Source of the DNA: Coriolopsis trogii
Taxonomy: Eukaryota; Basidiomycota; Agaricomycetes; Polyporales; Polyporaceae
Length of the DNA stretch: 64,000 nucleotides
Reading direction: 5' to 3'
NCBI GenBank assembly: GCA_020543525.1
Contig: JAHYIO010000007.1
Location: 992,001 to 1,056,000 of the forward strand
Shown: positions 59,156 through 64,000 of the stretch, piece by piece
How the letters are laid out: the number at the start of each line of letters is the position of its first letter
How positions within the stretch are numbered: position 1 is the first letter of the stretch
Program-made: the position numbers and the translations under genes
Notes under the pieces: model-generated
What the model was told of the DNA's origin: nothing
The model's database searches: none
What the model saw: only the letters and a program-made list of their open reading frames with translations

Positions 59156-62100
59156 TATTCTCTGACCGGGGTTTGTCCTTCCATTTCACTAAGTATTGTA
59201 GACCACCGCGTACTACTTTTGAGTCCAAAATTTCTTCAGGCACAGGAGCAGTAACTGTAACATCTGGGGCTGTGACTTCCATTCTGGGCTGATTGGGAAA
59301 AGTAGGTGGATGGGCAGGAGAGAGCAGTACTTCATTGAAGACAGGGTGGATTGCTTTCCATTGTTTAGGAAGTTTCAGACGGTATGTGCTAGGACCAATC
59401 TTTGCTTGAATCTGGAAAGGTCCATATTGCTTGTCTTCCAACTTCTTATTGGGTCTTTCACTAGCTATGTGAAAGGAGTCCAATAGAACCCAGTCTCCAA
59501 CTTTGCAGTCAACAGACTCTCTGCAGTGTCTATCATACTTTCGCTTCATAGCTTCCTTGGCTATCTGTAGAGATGCCGAGGCCTGCTGTGAAATGTCCTT
59601 CATTCTATCTGCAAACTGCTGAGCAGACTCTGCAGCTACAGGTCTCCTAGTCTCCACACCAGTGAAGGCATTATGTCCATGGGTCATGTAGAATGGAGAG
59701 AAGCCAGTGGCTGAGTGCTTTCTGTTCCAATATGCAAACATCGCCAAAGGTAACCAGTCAGCCCAGTCATCTTGACGATGGTTCACAAAGATACGAAGGT
59801 AATTCTCTATCTCTTGGTTAATCCGCTCGGTCTGCCCATCAGTTTGAGGATGGTAGGCAGTGCTTGGGTTTCCTTGGATACCCAGCTTTCAATACAGATC
59901 ACGAATGAATGCAGAGACAAAGATTGAACCTTGATCTGAGAACACACGGCGGGGCATGCCATGGTTTGCATATACATGTTTGATGAACAGATTAGCCCAT
60001 CCTTCAGAGGATAACTGGTCTGTACAGGGAATGGCAATGAAGTCCTTAGATTTCATATCCACAATGACCAGAATAGCATTGTTTCCATGAGAATCTGGGA
60101 GATGGGTGATCATATCGACAGAGATGTATTCCCAGTTATGCTCAGGAATAGGATTAGGGTGCAGCGGTGCAGCGCGAGGTCGATGGTCAATTTTTGACTT
60201 CTGGCATATAGCACATCCTTTGATATAGTCACGAATGTCTTTGCGCATGGATGGCCACCAGTAAGATCTAAAAATCAACTCTTGTGTTTTTTCACGACCT
60301 GGATGTCCAGTGCTTACTGAGTCATGATGTGCTGCTATTATACGTCCCTGAAGCTCTCTGTCATTAGGTACCACCAATTTCCCCTTCCTGTAGACAAGAC
60401 CGTCCTCGGTCTTCTCAAAATCCCCATTTATACCAAGTGCTTTGATGACAGATTCATTAAGATGGTCTGCAAGTCTGAGACAGTCTTTCTGAATATTGTC
60501 TGTGCCATCAATAGTCACAGGTCTGAACCATTCAGGCTTGAGCATAGTAATGTCATCATTTGCACTATCTCCAATGTCATGATCTGGACGACGAGACAGT
60601 GCATCTGACTTGCCCATGGTTCTACCTGGCCGGTGTATGAGCACAAAATCATAATCTTGTAAGGTGACAACCCAGCGCGCTTGACGAGGATTCAGACGTT
60701 GTGGTTTCCTGAAGTATTCAAGATTCTTATGGTCTGTATGAATCTCGAACTTCTGTTTGGCTCCTTTCAGGAAATGACGCCATTCATCCAATGCGCTCAT
60801 GAGGGCTAACATCTCATGATCATAGATTTCATAGTTGCGCTCTGCAGGTCAAAGGGATTTGGAGAGGAAGGCTATAGTACGCCACTAGCCATTCTGTTTC
60901 TGCGAGAGCTCTGCTCCAATCGCATACTTAGAAGCATCACATTCCATCCTGAAAGAATCATCATCATTTGGAACAGCGAGCACTGGGGCAGATGTAATCG
61001 CTGTCTTGATCCTATCAAAGGCTTCCTGTTCTGTTTCTGTCCATCTCCAGTCCACAAGCCCTATCAATCTATTCAATGGTGCAGCGATCTTGGAGAAGTC
61101 TCGAATGAACCGCCAATAGAAGTTTGCGAATCCTAGGAATCCCTGTACATCCCATTTACATTTGGGAGTAGGCCAGGCTGTAACACCAGCAACCTTAGCA
61201 GGGTCCATTTTAACTATTCCAGGAGCAATGATGTGTCCGAGGTACTCGGTCTCCTGTACTTCAAATTCGCACTTCTCTGGTTTTACTGTCAACTTGTTGT
61301 CTCGCAAAATCTGTAGCACTTGTCGAACAATTGACTGATGCTCTTTTAGGGACTCTGAGAAGATCAGGATGTCGTCGAGGTAAACAATGATTTTGCCCTT
61401 CAAGATGAGATCACGAAAGATGTCGTTCATCATCATCTGAAAGGTGGAAGGACTATTGGATAATCCAAAGAACATGACGAGAGGTTCATATAAGCCACGG
61501 TTGGTGATGAACGCAGCTTTCTCTTCGTCGCCTTCCTTCATACGTATGTTATTGTAACCCCAATGAATATCTAACTTGGTAAAGTACTTTGCACCCTTGA
61601 GCTTGTCCAAGAGCTCAGACATAAGCGGTAACGGATATTTGTTTTTCTTTGTCATGTCATTCAGCTTCCGATAGTCCTGGACTGGTCGGAGCTTTCCATC
61701 TTTCTTTTTGACAAAGAAGAACGGTGCACCCCAAGGCGACTTAGATGGTCTTATCCGTCCGGTGCGAAGATTCTCCTCCAAGAAAGCATCTAAAGCATCC
61801 TGTTCATCTAGTGTCATAGGGTATATCTTCCCGCAGTAAGGCTTAGCATCAGGGAGTAGCTCAATGACATGATCATAGGGACGATGCTCAGGTAGTGTGT
61901 TAAACACATCCTCGGCAAATACATCCTCATAATCTCTGTATGGCTCTGGCACAAGCTCTTCAAAGGTTCGCTTCCCTTTTGCCTGACTCTGTTCAATAGC
62001 TATCTCCATTGCAACAGAGATCTTAGCCCTGACATGTACTGCATTCAGATATTCCCAATGAGACTTCAGATATGACAAGGTATTCAGCATAAATACATGT

Positions 62101-62966
62101 TCACCCTCATCTATGACACGCTGACATGTTGAAGGACACCGGTTGAATTCTATTGTCTTCTTTTGCCAGTCAATTGAGGGGTTGTGATGATATACCCACT
62201 CATGGCCTAAGAATAGATCTGATTTTCCAAGATCTGTGACGAGAAATTCAATCTGTTCACGGTGATCTCCAATGCGTAGCCACAGAAGTACATAATGGGT
62301 GATAGATCCACCAACGTTTGGAGTGCCATCAGCATTGAACACTGGTACTGGCTTCTCGAACGGGTGCATGGTAAGCCGAGCTCGTCATACAAAGTCCCGA
62401 TGAACACATGATCCCGTACAGCCCATGTCCAACAGCCCAATCATGTCCGTCCTCTCGCCCGTCTCTGGGTTCTCAATGGAGAGCAGTATGTCCATTTGGC
62501 GCCTAGCACCGGACCCGCGGACCACTCGGAAATACTGAGGGCCCACCCTCGTGATAGAGAAAGCATTTGTCTTGTAGTCTATGTTGTCCGCCGCACGCGA
62601 ACTGGTTTTTTCGATGTTTTTTGGGGTTTTATGGGGTTTATTGCGAACATTGTGACTACTAGTACAAGCAGATGAAGAAACTAAAGAGGAATGAAGCACC
62701 GGTTTAGACCGCCGGCCGCGCTCGTTAAGAGACGCCTCTTTGGTATGAGTCTCGGACCGAGTCGAAGCCGGAGATGTCGAAGATGAAGACGAGATAGAAG
62801 TGGATGCCGGCAGAAGAGAAGAGATAACGGTCGGTTCGGAGACGGAGCACTCAGAGGTGTCGACGTCGGAATGATTGTTGAGGACAGAGAAACGATTGAA
62901 AGTCGAGATGGGAGAGTGATGCGAGTGTGAGAGATGAGACGGCAGGGAGAACGTACGTGCGGCTAC
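59148..62966 (-). pseudogene. pol: Pol of outer Ty3/gypsy element, with nonsense codons
   Basis: Read from 62966 downwards: a Ser-rich leader, a protease region (GLLDMGCTGSCVHRDF) with a stop at 62385, reverse transcriptase with DYRKLNDMTKKNKYPLPLM and YLDDILIFS near 61370, RNase H with CDASKYAIGAELSQKQNG and stops at 60885 and 60849, integrase with HDSVSTGHPGREKTQ and CAICQK, SVDMITHLPD and FSDQGSIFVS, a stop at 59889, then AYHPQTDGQTERINQEIENY, a GPF region and the start of a chromodomain (YLVKWKDKPRSENTWE). It is interrupted by the hAT element at 59147. It is dead as it stands. Confidence 0.9.
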
Positions 62967-63672
62967 ACTTCCCCAAGATCGAAACCCTGTGCTGCAAAGT
63001 CCTCTGGGTCTTCGGCAGTGAAGAGGCGTATGGCCTCAATGAACTCGTCGCGTGAGTCCTGCTCTTCCCACATACGCCGTATGCGCTGCTGTTGCGCGCT
63101 GCGGTTGGGGATGTGCCATGGCGACTGGCACGGACCGGCCTCGGACTTCTTCTTACCGCACTTGACGCATGCGCGGTCAAGGTCCATTGGCTTGCCGCGG
63201 CCGCCATATGTGATGCCGGTACCGTCGCGTTGAGTGGAAGGGAGAGGGGGAGGCGGAGGAGGTGCGGGTGGAGGTCGACTGGAGGTGGTTGTTGTAGTGT
63301 GTGCGTGTGTTGTGGAAGTGCGCGGTGGTTGTGCGGCAGCGTGGGACGTGGTCGTCGCGCCGCAAACGATCTGACCCTTGCGCCAGAAGGTGTCGATCGC
63401 CTTGATGCGCTTCTTTCAGTCATCATAGTCAGTTGGCTCGTTGCCGGAGGCGTAGATGGTCTGCGTGATGTTGGATCGAGTGTTGCGCTGAAGGATGTCG
63501 ATGACGTGTGCGTCGGAGGTTTTGAAACCGGCTTGGTCGACGAGCTCCTCAAAGTCCTGGAAGAACTCATTGGCCTCGCGATTGCCCATATAGTAGCGCT
63601 CGAGGCAGGCCTGGGCAGTCTTCGCCAGGTTCGGATCGACGAAGATCTTGTCTACTTCGTCCCAGAAGGCGG
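62963..63672 (-). pseudogene. gag: Gag fragment of outer Ty3/gypsy element
   Basis: The frame enters from the second hAT at 63672 with FWDEVDKIFVDPNLAKTAQ, continues CLERYYMGNREANEFFQDFE, has a TGA at 63416-63418 where a Trp is expected (DD-stop-KKR), then a Thr/Pro-rich linker. A zinc-knuckle-like CVKCGKKKSEAGPCQSPWH follows. It ends GFDLGEV at 62963-62965. The 5' part of gag is missing from the window. Confidence 0.8.
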
Positions 63673-64000
63673 TAGTGATCGAAAGTCAGGTCAGAAGACC
63701 GGTCGTGACCGTTCTAATGACCGGACATAACCGGTAAATGACCTAACCTTGACCGCAAATTTTGCGGTCATGCTATAGGTCAAGTTCCGGTCATTGACAA
63801 TGGGATATTTTGTCTGACCGGTCATGACCGGCTATGACCAGTTCATGACCGATATTTCTAACCGGTTTTAACCGGTTATCGACCGGTTATTCATGTACTT
63901 GATTGGACATTGGGCGGGCGGACCATCGCAAGCGCCAGACAAAACTGTGTAGATTATACCAATTTTGGCCTAAATGCAAACAAACAAACAAACTATGCTT
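63673..64000. mobile_element. End of a second, related hAT element (truncated by window)
   Basis: From TAGTGATCGAAAGTCAGGTC at 63673 the sequence carries the same style of ACCGGT/CCGGTTA subterminal motifs as the first hAT. A (CAAA)n run near 63976-63994, about 310 bp inside, mirrors the (TTTG)n run near the right end of the first hAT. The eight bases before it (GAAGGCGG, 63665-63672) would be its target duplication. The matching orientation suggests that its transposase is on the plus strand, beyond the window. Confidence 0.7.

Larger units (their letters stand above)
48047..63672 (-). mobile_element. Old, decayed Ty3/gypsy chromovirus (outer element), split by two hAT insertions
   Basis: The outer retroelement runs right to left: gag at about 63672-62963, pol at about 62966-59148, then the 3' end of pol at 48339-48074 beyond the hAT insertion. 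Pol is in the -1 frame relative to gag, but no canonical slippery heptamer is visible near the gag stop. At least five in-frame nonsense codons occur, at 63416, 62385, 60885, 60849 and 59889. The chromodomain is cut after NTWE and resumes with KRIDLLKSSKSHIDQ on the other side of the hAT. It is less GC-rich than the genes nearby. Its 5' LTR lies beyond the window or beyond the second hAT. Confidence 0.85.

Overview
The window looks like nuclear DNA of a filamentous basidiomycete, probably an Agaricomycete and possibly a polypore. No species can be named from sequence alone. The evidence is compact genes on both strands, many short introns (about 50-60 bp, GT...AG), eukaryotic housekeeping genes (eS1, APRT, thiolase, mitochondrial RF1, COX7c/Cox8), a fungal-type Dicer, and fungal chromodomain Ty3/gypsy and hAT elements.

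Layout, left to right. 1-133: start of an unidentified minus-strand gene cut by the window edge. 1126-3271: DHA1-type MFS transporter. 3662-4004: small cytochrome c oxidase subunit (Cox8/COX7c). 4842-10317 (minus): Dicer-like ribonuclease with two intact RNase III centres but a decayed helicase. A degraded copy of its own 3' end lies just downstream. 11924-13029: possible pore-forming-toxin-like protein. 13369-14896 (minus): mitochondrial release factor 1. 15189-16766: conserved fungal protein. 17138-17956 (minus): small membrane protein. 18238-19465: Faf1-like nucleolar protein with an RGG tail. 19613-21695 (minus): low-complexity Arg/Ser/His protein. 22410-23598 (minus): protein with two ZNRD2-type zinc-binding modules. 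23991-27891: EDEM/Mnl1-type GH47 protein with a PA domain. 27995-28716 (minus): APRT. 29111-30106 (minus): ribosomal protein eS1. 30306-31069: Atg10-like E2. 31440-32971: acetoacetyl-CoA thiolase with two candidate start codons. 33477-35968 and 36329-38701: tandem pair of Dal5-family transporters. 39003-41757: uncharacterised Ser-rich, probably nuclear protein. 42090-46844: SLIP-GC-like dynamin-family GTPase.

From about 47.3 kb to the end the window is a nest of transposable elements. An old Ty3/gypsy chromovirus (minus strand) carries several nonsense changes. A hAT DNA transposon (48340-59147; 18-bp TIRs, 8-bp target duplication CTCCCATG) is inserted in its chromodomain. Inside that hAT sits a nearly pristine Ty3/gypsy element (48406-54950; 309-bp LTRs differing at 2 sites, 5-bp duplication ACCAT). 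A second, related hAT starts at 63673 and interrupts the old element's gag. The young element shows a textbook -1 frameshift signal (GGGAAAA, 6-nt spacer, stem-loop) and a Tf1-like self-priming arrangement in which the presumed first 10 nt of its transcript are complementary to its primer-binding site.

The most interesting items are the dated insertion nest, the frameshift plus self-priming logic of the young element, the Dicer with a vestigial helicase, and the thiolase promoter/start arrangement suggesting mitochondrial and cytosolic forms. Exon boundaries were read by eye from splice consensus and protein continuity, so single junctions may be off.
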